Shown piece after piece: positions 10,547 to 18,521 of a DNA stretch of 64,000 nt. The notes beneath the pieces are model-generated. The model was given only the letters and a program-made list of their open reading frames with translations, was not told the origin of the DNA and made no database searches. The stretch comes from Priestia endophytica DSM 13796 (GTDB taxonomy: Bacteria > Bacillota > Bacilli > Bacillales > Bacillaceae_H): contig NZ_FOXX01000003.1 in assembly GCF_900115845.1 (NCBI RefSeq), forward strand, positions 373,865-437,864. The letters are read 5' to 3'. Every line of letters begins with the position of its first letter. The stretch's first letter is position 1. A program made the translations under genes and the position numbers.

Positions 10547-12287
10547 AAGACACCTCCCTTTCACCAAACTGAGAGCGATAAATATCTTGGTAAACAGTAC
10601 AATTCTCTAATAGCTCTTGATGTGCACCGCTTCCTACAATCGTTCCCTCATCCATTACGAGAATCTTTTCAGCATCTATACAAGATGAGATTCGCTGTGC
10701 AATGATGAATGTTATATTATCCTTTATTAATCCTTTTAAAGCATTGCGCAATTTTCTTTCTGTTTCAGAATCCAAAGCACTTGTACTATCATCCATAATT
10801 AAAATAGAAGGCTTAATTAGCAGTGTTCTAGCAATTGAAATACGTTGCTTTTGGCCTCCAGATAAATTAACCCCTTTTTGGCCAACCTTTGTGTCATAAC
10901 CATGAGGTAGTTTGGAGATAAAATCGTGTACTTGGGCTATTTTAGCAACCTCTATAATGTCTTCTTCTTTTGCATCTACTTTACCAAGTGAAATATTATC
11001 TCTTATAGATCTCGTAAATAAAAAGGAATCTTGAAGAACCATTCCAATATTGTGCCGAAGTTCTGCAAGCGGAATATTTCGAATATCTCTCCCATCGATG
11101 ACAACAGATCCTGATGTCACATCATACAACCTTGGAATTAACTGCACAAGCGTTGATTTTCCAGCCCCTGTAGATCCAATAATAGCAACAGTCTCTCCCC
11201 GAGAAGCCTCAAAGTTGATATCTCGTAATATTGAATCCTCTGCTGTTTTACTATTATTATACGAAAAGTTTACATGTTTAAATGAGATATGTTCTCCTAG
11301 AAGTGCAGATTCCCCCTCACTTTTAGCGTCTACAATGCTAGGTTCAGTAGACAAAACGTCCTGGATACGTTGTGCTGATACATTCGCACGAGACACGTCC
11401 ACCAATCGGCCGCTTACCATAATTAACGAAGAAAGAGCTTGCGCTACATAGTTAATAAAAGCAACCAAGTCTCCTACTTTAACAGAATCTCTCCAAACAA
11501 GAGGACCGCTATATAAGAGAATACCAACAAGACAAACGTTCATAATGAGCGTCATAATAGGAGCATTCAAGGCAATAAAACGTGAAGCTTTTATAGAGCT
11601 TTGCGTGTAACCTCTATTAACATTGTGAAATCTCTTTGTTTCATAACCTGATCGTACAAAAGCTTTTACAACGCGAATACCTGCTAGGTTTTCTTGTATT
11701 CTCGTATTTACCATATCTAGTTTTTGTTGAACTTTTGAAAACAGCGGATAAGAAAAACGCATAAGGACAATGAGAACGCCAATGAGTACAACAAGAGTCC
11801 CAAGCAAAATAAGACCAAGCCGAAGGTTCATCAATAATGCCATAATGACACTACCAATGAGTAAACATGGTGCTCGCACAAGACCTTGAAGCGCAACTTG
11901 TACTAATGTTTGGACTTGCACAACATCATTTGTCATGCGCGTAATTAAAGATCCTGATTTAAACTTATCTATATCCTGAAATGAGAAGGTTTGCACTTTC
12001 TTGTACAGAGCTTCTCGAATATCTCCCCCTATATTTTGCGACGCACGACTTGCAAAGATGTTACATCCGACCCCCGCTATTAAGGAAAGCAATGCTACCA
12101 AAACCATGAGTATTCCTGTATGTTCGATAACATTGAAATCTCGCTCTACTACTCCATTGTTTACAATATAAGCGGCTAATCTTGGCTGTAGTAAATCAAA
12201 AAACACTTCAAACAACATAAAAAGAGGGCCGAGAATAACGAATTTCCAATAAGGTTTTATATATCCTTTTATTCCACTCATTTTCAT
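10533..12287 (-). CDS. ABC exporter subunit, degenerate Walker B (YfiB-like)
   Basis: 584 residues: six-helix membrane domain (about 15-300) and ATPase domain with Walker A GSTGAGKS and signature LSGGQKQR. Walker B reads ILIMDDSTSALD: the usual catalytic Glu is Asp and the next residue is Ser, the mark of the non-catalytic site in heterodimeric exporters. AAGGAG lies before ATG 12287. It is translationally coupled to the downstream subunit and follows the 101-residue protein by 37 bp, so all three form one operon driven from the promoter at 12678-12706. Confidence 0.9.
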   Translation of the reverse strand: MKMSGIKGYIKPYWKFVILGPLFMLFEVFFDLLQPRLAAYIVNNGVVERDFNVIEHTGILMVLVALLSLIAGVGCNIFASRASQNIGGDIREALYKKVQTFSFQDIDKFKSGSLITRMTNDVVQVQTLVQVALQGLVRAPCLLIGSVIMALLMNLRLGLILLGTLVVLIGVLIVLMRFSYPLFSKVQQKLDMVNTRIQENLAGIRVVKAFVRSGYETKRFHNVNRGYTQSSIKASRFIALNAPIMTLIMNVCLVGILLYSGPLVWRDSVKVGDLVAFINYVAQALSSLIMVSGRLVDVSRANVSAQRIQDVLSTEPSIVDAKSEGESALLGEHISFKHVNFSYNNSKTAEDSILRDINFEASRGETVAIIGSTGAGKSTLVQLIPRLYDVTSGSVVIDGRDIRNIPLAELRHNIGMVLQDSFLFTRSIRDNISLGKVDAKEEDIIEVAKIAQVHDFISKLPHGYDTKVGQKGVNLSGGQKQRISIARTLLIKPSILIMDDSTSALDSETERKLRNALKGLIKDNITFIIAQRISSCIDAEKILVMDEGTIVGSGAHQELLENCTVYQDIYRSQFGEREVSYEHK

Positions 12288-12324
12288 TCGTCTCCTTGAG
12301 CAAAAATTTGTTTTTTCAATAAAG

Positions 12325-12630
12325 TCATTTTTTTTCTTCTTTCTCTATTTTCTCTCTAGAGAGCTCTCTCTCCTCTGTTTCGTGGAGCTCAAAATGTCTC
12401 GTAAATTCATCAATAACTAACTCAATCGCTTTCAACTCACCAAGAATAACTTGCTTAATTTCTGCGTATTCTGGTGAATCAAGCTGTTGTTTTAATGTTG
12501 TTCGTTTTATATGTAGTCTTTCTAAAAAATCTAACGCTCGACCTCTTCGAAATGTTTTAGCACCATGACTCCCTCTTTTATGACCTCCTCGATGCTTTTC
12601 ACCTTTCATATGCTCCTTAAAATCCTTCAT
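12325..12630 (-). CDS. Small charged protein, first gene of the ABC operon
   Basis: 101 residues. The first 30 are rich in His, Lys, Arg and Gly (MKGEKHRGGHKRGSHGAK), followed by FRRGRALDFLERLHIKR and an amphipathic helical region to about residue 85, then an acidic-basic tail. I recall similar small proteins ahead of ABC exporter pairs in bacilli but cannot name the family. It has no complete winged helix that I can see, though it could be a minimal DNA-binding or adaptor protein. The promoter upstream carries two palindromes, so it may be the regulator of this operon. Ribosome site AGGGTG supports the ATG at 12630. Confidence 0.75.
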   Translation of the reverse strand: MKDFKEHMKGEKHRGGHKRGSHGAKTFRRGRALDFLERLHIKRTTLKQQLDSPEYAEIKQVILGELKAIELVIDEFTRHFELHETEERELSREKIEKEEKK

Positions 12631-12646
12631 TCATAGACACCCTTTC

Positions 12647-12706
12647 GTATACACTTGTATACATTCCTTATATTTCCACTGTATACAAATGTATACGATT
12701 TGTCAA
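12647..12706 (-). promoter_or_regulatory. Sigma-A promoter with paired 16-bp palindromic operators
   Basis: Minus-strand promoter: -35 TTGACA (12701-12706), 17-bp spacer, -10 TACAGT (12678-12683). One palindrome, GTATACAAATGTATAC (12681-12696), fills the spacer. A second, GTATACACTTGTATAC (12647-12662), lies just past the start point, 34 bp away centre to centre. Both fit GTATACA-NN-TGTATAC. This layout is typical of repression by a dimeric regulator bound at two sites. The regulator is not identified. Confidence 0.8.
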
Positions 12707-13318
12707 AAGAATTTTTTCTAATCTATTCCCTATCATTTGCTCATAGACTTTATGAATAAAAAGAACCCCACCTTGTATAAGGTAAGGATTGAATGAATAC
12801 TTTCTTTTTGTTTTTATTTAGCAGCTATTCACTTTCAGGGAAAAAGCATTTTGCAAAAATAAATTTGTTTAATAAATAATGTTTGTAAAAGTGCACTTTT
12901 ACAAACATTTTTAGAACAGATATTGTTACTAAAATAAAAGACAGTAAAAAAACATAACAATAAGCCTGTTTCTTTTACTGTCTCTATTGAGAGAAGCAAA
13001 TAAATGTCCTTTTAGTTATTTAAAGACAACCTATTATAAATTAATGAAGGAACATGAGATTAGTTTTAGCAAGGACAATATAATTAAGAAGAAACTCGTC
13101 AAAAGTGTATAAAGTTGTAAATTGAGGTAAATAACCTCGATAAGACCACCTATCACAAAGAGAGAAGAAACAAATGGAAGACTAAATATTGGTTCATTTA
13201 TCAATAAACTTCTCACTCCATGAAAACACAATATAATCCCATATAAACTAAATTATTCTTCCTTATATAATCTATGTTCTATACAATTTCAGTTTACATA
13301 ATGAAGATTATAAGCATT
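12707..13318. other. Intergenic region with hairpins
   Basis: Contains the 30-bp palindrome at 12879-12908 and an 11-bp hairpin AGACAGTAAAA (12939-12949) / TTTTACTGTCT (12973-12983). A 65-codon hydrophobic frame at 13034-13231 lacks a ribosome site and is not called. Confidence 0.5.
12879..12908. repeat. 30-bp perfect palindrome, copy 1
   Basis: Centred on GTAAAAGTGCACTTTTAC with arms extending through ATGTTT/AAACAT. A related palindrome lies at 48649-48680 beside a decayed resolvase, sharing the GTAAAAG/CTTTTAC core. It is followed by TTTTTA, so it could end transcription on the plus strand, although no plus-strand gene precedes it. Confidence 0.75.
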
Positions 13319-13349
13319 AAAAAAGGTTAGGCGTCTGGTTACCCAACCT
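13319..13349 (-). terminator. Terminator after the L,D-transpeptidase
   Basis: On the minus strand AGGTTGGG pairs with CCTAACCT (one G-U pair), followed by six Ts, about 130 bp past the stop. Confidence 0.7.
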
Positions 13350-13480
13350 CAATTGAATATAATAAAAGAGAAGTGAATTTTTCTGAATACACAATATAAC
13401 CTTTTGTTTCTTTCAATATCTTTTCTCATTGGTTGAGATTCATTATTCCTTTTCAAAAAGTTATTTATCTCCTCACTTTA

Positions 13481-14239
13481 TCAAATCCCAAGTGCTTTTT
13501 TTGTTGCAGGACCCACAATTCCATCTACTGCTAAATGGCGTGCTTTTTGAAATTGACGAACAGCCTGATCGGTATTCGCACCAAAAATTCCGTCTACTCC
13601 TTTAGTGTTATATCCAAGAGATGTTAACTTACGCTGAAGAATTTGCACTTCGCTACCTCGACTACCTTCCTTTAAAATAGTTCCGGTAGAAGGTCCTGGG
13701 GTTGATCCATTGTTATTATTGCCTGATCCTATAAGTCCATATGCTGTTGCAATAGAATCGAATGATTTTCCAGAAGTTGTAATGATAACAGTTGTATTGG
13801 TTGGCACTTGGCTAAATAACCACTCTACATCATTATCATACATACGAATACATCCACTGCTTACATAATAACCAATTGAACTCGGATTATTATTACCATG
13901 AATCGCATAAGTTGTACCCCATGTTCCGCGCGCATTCAAACCAAGCCATCGGTTCCCAAGCGGATTTCTTGGATCGCCCCCTGGGATGTTTCCCGTATAG
14001 TAAGGTCTATTCACAATCTTATTCACAATCTTAAATGTACCTTCCGGTGTTAAAGATTGAGTTCTCCCTGTTCCTACTCTAAAGACTTTCTTCAAATAGC
14101 TATTTTCATAATAAGCAAGCTGATTGTTTGCCTTATTAACAATGATAAATTTACTGCCTGCTGCAGAACTAGTAATTCCCCCCGCACTAAAGAACACAAG
14201 AAAAACCAAAATAAAGAGTATAAATCCTTTTTTAATCAA
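13481..14239 (-). CDS. Secreted L,D-transpeptidase with peptidoglycan-binding domain
   Basis: 252 residues. A signal peptide (IKKGFILFILVFLVFFSAGG) leads into a YkuD L,D-transpeptidase domain with the catalytic signature: His in AIHGNN and Cys in SSGCIRMYDNDVEWLF. A Ser/Gly/Asn linker follows, then a C-terminal peptidoglycan-binding domain (VQILQRKLTSLGYNTKGVDG). It should act outside the membrane on wall peptides, making 3-3 crosslinks or attaching proteins. The start is taken as TTG 14239, seven bases after GGGGG. It is a single gene, with terminators on both sides. Confidence 0.9.
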   Translation of the reverse strand: MIKKGFILFILVFLVFFSAGGITSSAAGSKFIIVNKANNQLAYYENSYLKKVFRVGTGRTQSLTPEGTFKIVNKIVNRPYYTGNIPGGDPRNPLGNRWLGLNARGTWGTTYAIHGNNNPSSIGYYVSSGCIRMYDNDVEWLFSQVPTNTTVIITTSGKSFDSIATAYGLIGSGNNNNGSTPGPSTGTILKEGSRGSEVQILQRKLTSLGYNTKGVDGIFGANTDQAVRQFQKARHLAVDGIVGPATKKALGI

Positions 14240-14376
14240 ACTTTTTCCCCCTTTCAATCCTCAATAATCTCTCTCTTTTTATAATCTTTTCAATTTATTT
14301 AATGAACATTTTTCTTGTCCTATTACCAAATTCAATATTTATGTAGATTAAAATTTCAGATGTTGAAAAAGCAGAA

Positions 14377-14409
14377 AAAAACCTACTGTCTCGGAAACAG
14401 TAGGTTTTT
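14377..14409. terminator. Strong bidirectional hairpin
   Basis: AAAAACCTACTGT pairs with ACAGTAGGTTTTT around the loop CTCGGAA. Confidence 0.85.
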
Positions 14410-14583
14410 CTATTTTATAGATTGTATATGATATACAAGGTTAGTTAACATAATCGATCTTAGGAGAAGGTGGACATTTCATAACTCCTTGTCCTCCAAA
14501 GGATTCCATAACCTTTTCTTTTTCTTGTTATGTAGGATTTTATACATCATTGAGTTAGCAAGCTTTCTTTTGTTCCCCAACAT

Positions 14584-14618
14584 AAAAAAAGCACATAAAA
14601 ACCAACAGGTTTATGCAC
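14584..14618 (-). terminator. Terminator-like hairpin
   Basis: On the minus strand GTGCATAAA pairs with TTTATGTGC (two G-U pairs), followed by TTTTTTT. Confidence 0.6.
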
Positions 14619-14781
14619 TCAATACATATAGAAATTTCCTTTAATAATGTACAGGAACACGCTCTGAATTTTTTCTTTGCTACAAATTTAAAATTTTATG
14701 CGAATGTAACTTTAAAACAAAATTGGTTAAAACCCACTTATAATTTCTAATTGGGTAAAGTAATTAAATTTTGCATAAACA

Positions 14782-14823
14782 AAAAAAGAAGATGCCTCAA
14801 AAGTATACCTTTTAGGGGCACCT
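14782..14823 (-). terminator. Terminator of the hemY-like gene
   Basis: Imperfect stem formed by GATGCCTCAAAAG (14791-14803) and CTTTTAGGGGCACC, followed on the minus strand by TTCTTTTTTT. Confidence 0.75.
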
Positions 14824-14835
14824 CCTTTTTCTATA

Positions 14836-16218
14836 TTAAAACATCTGTATAAGCTTCTTTGCTGAATCTGCTCCATTTTTGATACAGTCAGGGATGCCCA
14901 CTCCGTAATAGGAACAACCGGCAAGGATGATTCCAGGATAGTCGGCTGCCATTTTGCTTTCCAGAGCTTCTACACTTTGCGGATGGATAATCAAATAATT
15001 CGGCATTTGGTCCGTCCAATTGGTTACTTCACTGGCTATTGGCTCAGCGTCAATCCCTAAGCTTTTGTGAATATCGCCTAGGGCAATATCAAGCAATTCT
15101 TCTTTGTTCATGTTCTTTAATGAAGCGAATGAAGGATGACTGCTTTTATAAAAAAGTCTGACTAGCAGATTGCCGGATTTTGAGGTATGGCCCCATTTTC
15201 GGCTTGTCCATGTACAGGCATTGCAGAACAATTCATTAATATTCGCAGTGATGAAGCCCGTTCCATCCGCGGGAAGGATACTGTCAGGCACGTCAAAGCC
15301 AAGATACACACTAATTAGTGAACTGCTTTTCAATCCAGTAAATTCGCTTTTAAGACCCGGATCATTAATTAAAGATTCAGCAGCTGTATGTGGAATGCTA
15401 AGGATGATATAGTCCGCTTCGATCCTTTCCTGATTGTTTAGAGACACATGATAATGGCTGTTTTCTTTTTCAATTTTATGGACTTTGGTATTTTTCAAAA
15501 TCTCAGCATCAACAAGATTTTCTTCAAACGCATCAATCAATGTATCTAAGCCATTTTGAAAAGAAAGAAACTTTCTTTCCCCTCCTTTAAATTTCTGTTT
15601 ATTAGCTTCAAGCCCTTTTATAATACTTCCGTATTCTTCCTTATAGTCAATCAAATACGGAAGGGTAGAGGCAATGGTTAAGTCACTGAGTGTTCCGGAA
15701 TAGACACCGGAAAGAACAGGGGCAATTTGTTTTTCAACCAACTCTGTTCCAAGAAAATGCTCAAGAAAGGCACCGATAGAATCGTTTTTCGTAAATATTT
15801 TATTGGTTGTATACAAATCCTTCAATGCCGCTACTTTTCCTTCGGCAGAAACGAGCGTGCTCTTCGCCAACGATTCTATGCTTGCAGGAATTCCGAAGAC
15901 AGCATCATCCGGAATGGGCTTCAATTCTCCGTCAGTGTATATATAAGAACGGCCTGTCGCATTGTAAACAACATCCTTTTCTAAACCAAGTTCTTCAATC
16001 ACAGGCATTGTTTCCAATTTACGGGACACAATCGAATCCGCACCTGCTTCCATCAAAAACCCATTTCGTTTGACTGTTCGGATTTTCCCGCCAAGCTGAT
16101 TGGACGCTTCAGCGAGAACTATCCTTATATCTTCTCCATTCGCCTTTTTCCATTTTTGTAATTCATACATGGCCGATAATCCCGTTATACCGCCACCAAT
16201 CACAACAACTGTTTTCAC
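14836..16218 (-). CDS. hemY: HemY-type protoporphyrinogen/coproporphyrinogen III oxidase
   Basis: 460 residues, the usual HemY length. An FAD-binding Rossmann motif opens the protein (VVVIGGGITGLSAMYEL, then EASNQLGGKIRT) and the end carries the second FAD contact ILAGCSYYGVGIPDCIKNG. In Gram-positive bacteria this enzyme (also called CgoX) oxidises coproporphyrinogen III late in heme synthesis. It is not beside hemE and hemH, so it is probably a second copy or a transferred gene. By eye its G+C looks higher than its neighbours'. The start is GTG 16218, with AGGTGG eight bases upstream. Confidence 0.88.
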   Translation of the reverse strand: MKTVVVIGGGITGLSAMYELQKWKKANGEDIRIVLAEASNQLGGKIRTVKRNGFLMEAGADSIVSRKLETMPVIEELGLEKDVVYNATGRSYIYTDGELKPIPDDAVFGIPASIESLAKSTLVSAEGKVAALKDLYTTNKIFTKNDSIGAFLEHFLGTELVEKQIAPVLSGVYSGTLSDLTIASTLPYLIDYKEEYGSIIKGLEANKQKFKGGERKFLSFQNGLDTLIDAFEENLVDAEILKNTKVHKIEKENSHYHVSLNNQERIEADYIILSIPHTAAESLINDPGLKSEFTGLKSSSLISVYLGFDVPDSILPADGTGFITANINELFCNACTWTSRKWGHTSKSGNLLVRLFYKSSHPSFASLKNMNKEELLDIALGDIHKSLGIDAEPIASEVTNWTDQMPNYLIIHPQSVEALESKMAADYPGIILAGCSYYGVGIPDCIKNGADSAKKLIQMF

Positions 16219-16258
16219 TTACTTCCACCTCTTATATCATTCCATATCTTAGAAGACG

Positions 16259-16294
16259 ACAGGCGCCATCCAAGTACTTACAGGCACTATCCAA
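16259..16294. repeat. Two direct repeats spaced two helical turns apart
   Basis: ACAGGCGCCATCCAA (16259-16273) and ACAGGCACTATCCAA (16280-16294) match at 13 of 15 positions with a 21-bp period. They sit 40-75 bp upstream of hemY, where regulator sites would be expected. Confidence 0.5.
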
Positions 16295-16556
16295 ATTTCC
16301 TCACTGATATTAATAATAGTGTCGCTGATTTTTGAATCCTTTTGTTTCATTATAAAGGTGAACGTTTTAGGATGAAAGGAATTAGTTAATCGTTAACATT
16401 GAAAGGTGCATTTTAATAAGACCAACTCGTTAAAGTAAGTGGTGTCTAACAATGGGGATGCAGTTCAAAAAAGGGAAAAAACAGAGGAACAGTATATGTA
16501 ATTCATCTCATTCAAAGTCTTATAATTGCTGTTCTTCTTATTTGGGTTATATAGAT

Positions 16557-16590
16557 GTTCCTCAACTAACGCAATCGTTAGTTGAGGAAC
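16557..16590. repeat. Perfect hairpin with 15-bp arms
   Basis: GTTCCTCAACTAACG (16557-16571) and CGTTAGTTGAGGAAC (16576-16590) around CAAT. There is no T tract on either strand, so it is not a standard terminator. Confidence 0.65.
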
Positions 16591-16729
16591 AAAAAAGATC
16601 GGCAATTAACTTTCCTGGTCTTCTGCGATAAAACCTTTTGGTTTCATGTCAATATTAATTTACCTTCCCCCCTTTATACTCATTCATGATTTGACAGCCA
16701 TTTTTCATAAAGGAACACTAAAGATTTAT

Positions 16730-17182
16730 TCAATATTTACTTAAGATTCCATTGTGAATATGGTGTTCCATATGCTCAAGATAATCTTTTATAAGCCACT
16801 CTAGTGTCTGTTGTCAATTATTTCCTATATCACAAGGGTTGGATAGTTTGTCATTAGGTATATTCTTAATAATAGTAGCAATTTGCTTATTTAACGCCTG
16901 AAAAAGGTTTACTATTTCATCAAGTGGTCGATCTTGATAGCCCTGAACCTTTACCCATTGGTCTTGATTATACGATTGAATCCTATATACTGGTTCTTCA
17001 TATTGAATTTTTATAAATCTTCCAATGTTATTTATGGCAGAGTCACATAGATGACCTAAAATCTCTTTTTTAGACCATTTATTTGGTAATGGTCGGTTAG
17101 AAATTTCCTCTTCAGACATAGAGTTGTACTCCTCTGGTAATCTTTTTATCCAATGATGGATGCTCTCCACTATATTTTGCAT
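16730..17182 (-). pseudogene. DinB-like protein interrupted by an in-frame TGA
   Basis: The first 122 codons encode a DinB/DfsB-type four-helix protein (PLPNKWSKKEILGHLCDSA). A TGA at 16814-16816 then stops it, but the same frame continues for 28 codons with the family's typical C-terminal helix TLEWLIKDYLEHMEHHIHNG and stops at 16730. Reading through gives 150 residues, a normal size. The lost helix carries His residues normally used for metal binding. The ribosome site GGGGGG is intact before ATG 17182. So this is a recent nonsense mutation or sequencing error. Confidence 0.85.
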
Positions 17183-17319
17183 ATTTTCCCCCCTAAATTT
17201 CTTATAAATCTAATCTTCAGCTTCCCCCCTAAAATCCCTTTACTAAATAATCTTCCCACGCAAATCTGTCTTGTTCTAAAAGCTTATTTAACAATATGGA
17301 TTAATTGCAAAAATATGTT

Positions 17320-17596
17320 TTACTCATCCCCATTCACCTCTTGAGATCGACTAATCTCCATTAGTTCCTCCATTTCTTCTTCATTCCATGGATCCTTATA
17401 TTCTAAAAAGAGCTCCTGCGTCTCAGTATGGATTGGAACTAACCAATTCTCCTGAACTTGCACATATTGATAAAGCTCTTTGGCGTCCTTCCTGGAGAGA
17501 GAAACGGTCACTTTCTCTCCTTAGACCGATAAAATCACTTCTTGATCTCCTACCTCTCGAGTAATTCCTAGCGTCACCTTTTTCATTAAATAACAT
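17320..17596 (-). pseudogene. Degraded small hypothetical gene
   Basis: A strong ribosome site (AGGAGG) precedes ATG 17596. After MLFNEK the original frame seems lost: with one A removed from the AAA run it would read VTLGITREVGDQEVILSV, then TAA, then GEKVTVSLSRKDAKELYQYV. The last part (17320-17511, 63 codons) also has its own GTG with AAGGAG five bases upstream and may still be translated. I do not recognise the family. Either one broken gene of about 90 codons or two tiny coupled genes. Confidence 0.5.
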
Positions 17597-17828
17597 CTTT
17601 AATTCCTCCTGTTTTCGTATCATATATAACTTTTATCTTTTTTGAAAAACGAATCTTAGGAAATTCTTATTCATCTGTTTTTCCATCGAATACACATTAT
17701 TCATGATGGATTCCTCCTTGTCAGCTTATATAATTGAATATATAATCGCTAATGCAATAACTCTAAAAAAAGTTAGAATGTCTGTGAACCTAACAGCTTC
17801 ATAGATTAGGTTATGTTAGGAGGAAATG

Positions 17829-18188
17829 ATGTCAGAAGTAAGTGCAGTAGAACAAAACCATGCAATCGCAGCATTCGAGTCCGTTATCCGAAAGTCTGAG
17901 CATGCGTTAGATAGTATGGCACCAAATGTTCCGGCCCGTAAGACGTTGATAAAACGATTAAAAGCCGCAAAGGTGGGATTGGCGGTTTTGCAGTCTGTTT
18001 GGCGGGAAAAGTCTTTTGAATACGATATGACAGAAAGCAAGGAAGCACGAAATGTTTTAGCAGGAATGCTTCCGATGTTGGGTAAGTTTTATGATAAGGC
18101 AAAACCAGGCAGCTCACAGCATACGTTAATACAGCGACGCATTGCTGCCTTTGAACTAGCAGTGAAATTTCTTGATGAGCGATACTAA
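17829..18188 (+). CDS. Hypothetical helical protein
   Basis: About 119 residues, predicted all-helical, with no membrane segment or signal peptide. AGGAGG and the terminator at 18205 make it a convincing single gene; the second of two adjacent ATGs (17829) has better spacing. Segments such as PARKTLIKRLKAAKVGLAVL and HTLIQRRIAAFELAVKFLDE look like packed helices. I do not recognise it. Its G+C looks higher than the flanking DNA. Confidence 0.75.
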   Translation: MSEVSAVEQNHAIAAFESVIRKSEHALDSMAPNVPARKTLIKRLKAAKVGLAVLQSVWREKSFEYDMTESKEARNVLAGMLPMLGKFYDKAKPGSSQHTLIQRRIAAFELAVKFLDERY

Positions 18189-18204
18189 AAATTGGAGAGT
18201 GTAA

Positions 18205-18240
18205 GACAAAAAGCCGGAACGTCGATTTCCGGCTTTTGTC
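18205..18240 (+). terminator. Terminator of the hypothetical gene
   Basis: GACAAAAAGCCGGAA pairs with TTCCGGCTTTTGTC around a six-base loop. Confidence 0.85.
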
Positions 18241-18246
18241 TACAGT

Positions 18247-18278
18247 CTTAGAGGAGTTGCTACAGCAACTCCTCTAAG
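18247..18278. repeat. Second perfect hairpin, no T tract
   Basis: CTTAGAGGAGTTGC and GCAACTCCTCTAAG around TACA, six bases after the preceding terminator. The rest of the gap to 18521 is AT-rich and holds no gene I can see. Confidence 0.65.
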
Positions 18279-18521
18279 CGAGAACATCTTCTATTTAATA
18301 GGCTTGTTATCCAGTTGTGTTTTTCATTATTATCATAAAGAATTCTCTTTTAATCCCTCTTCATCAACTTTTATATTTATCAAAACCTAAACAAAAAATT
18401 GTAGAATTCTTCATATTCATTTTTAATCTGAAAACAGGCTATTTCCCCTAGATTAAGAAAAAATAATTATCAAAGTTCATATGCTACATTGTATTCCTAA
18501 ATATAGAAACTGTCCAAAACT

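Larger units (their letters stand above)
14240..14781. other. Intergenic region with two terminators and a tiny frame
   Basis: Between ldt and hemY. A minus-strand frame of 22 codons (14441-14509, MESFGGQGVMKCPPSPKIDY, then VN) sits between the hairpins at 14377-14409 and 14584-14618. AAAAGG is only two bases from its ATG, so translation is doubtful. Confidence 0.4.
16219..16729. other. Non-coding region upstream of hemY
   Basis: Contains 21-bp-spaced direct repeats (16259-16294) and a perfect hairpin (16557-16590). No convincing gene seen. Confidence 0.5.

Noticed and set aside
8696..12287. Several plus-strand frames opposite the ABC exporter genes
   Set aside because: They mirror strongly conserved ATPase coding sequence on the minus strand.
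13034..13231. 65-codon hydrophobic frame on the minus strand
   Set aside because: It would start with TTG, has no ribosome binding site and no neighbour; AT-rich DNA gives such frames by chance.
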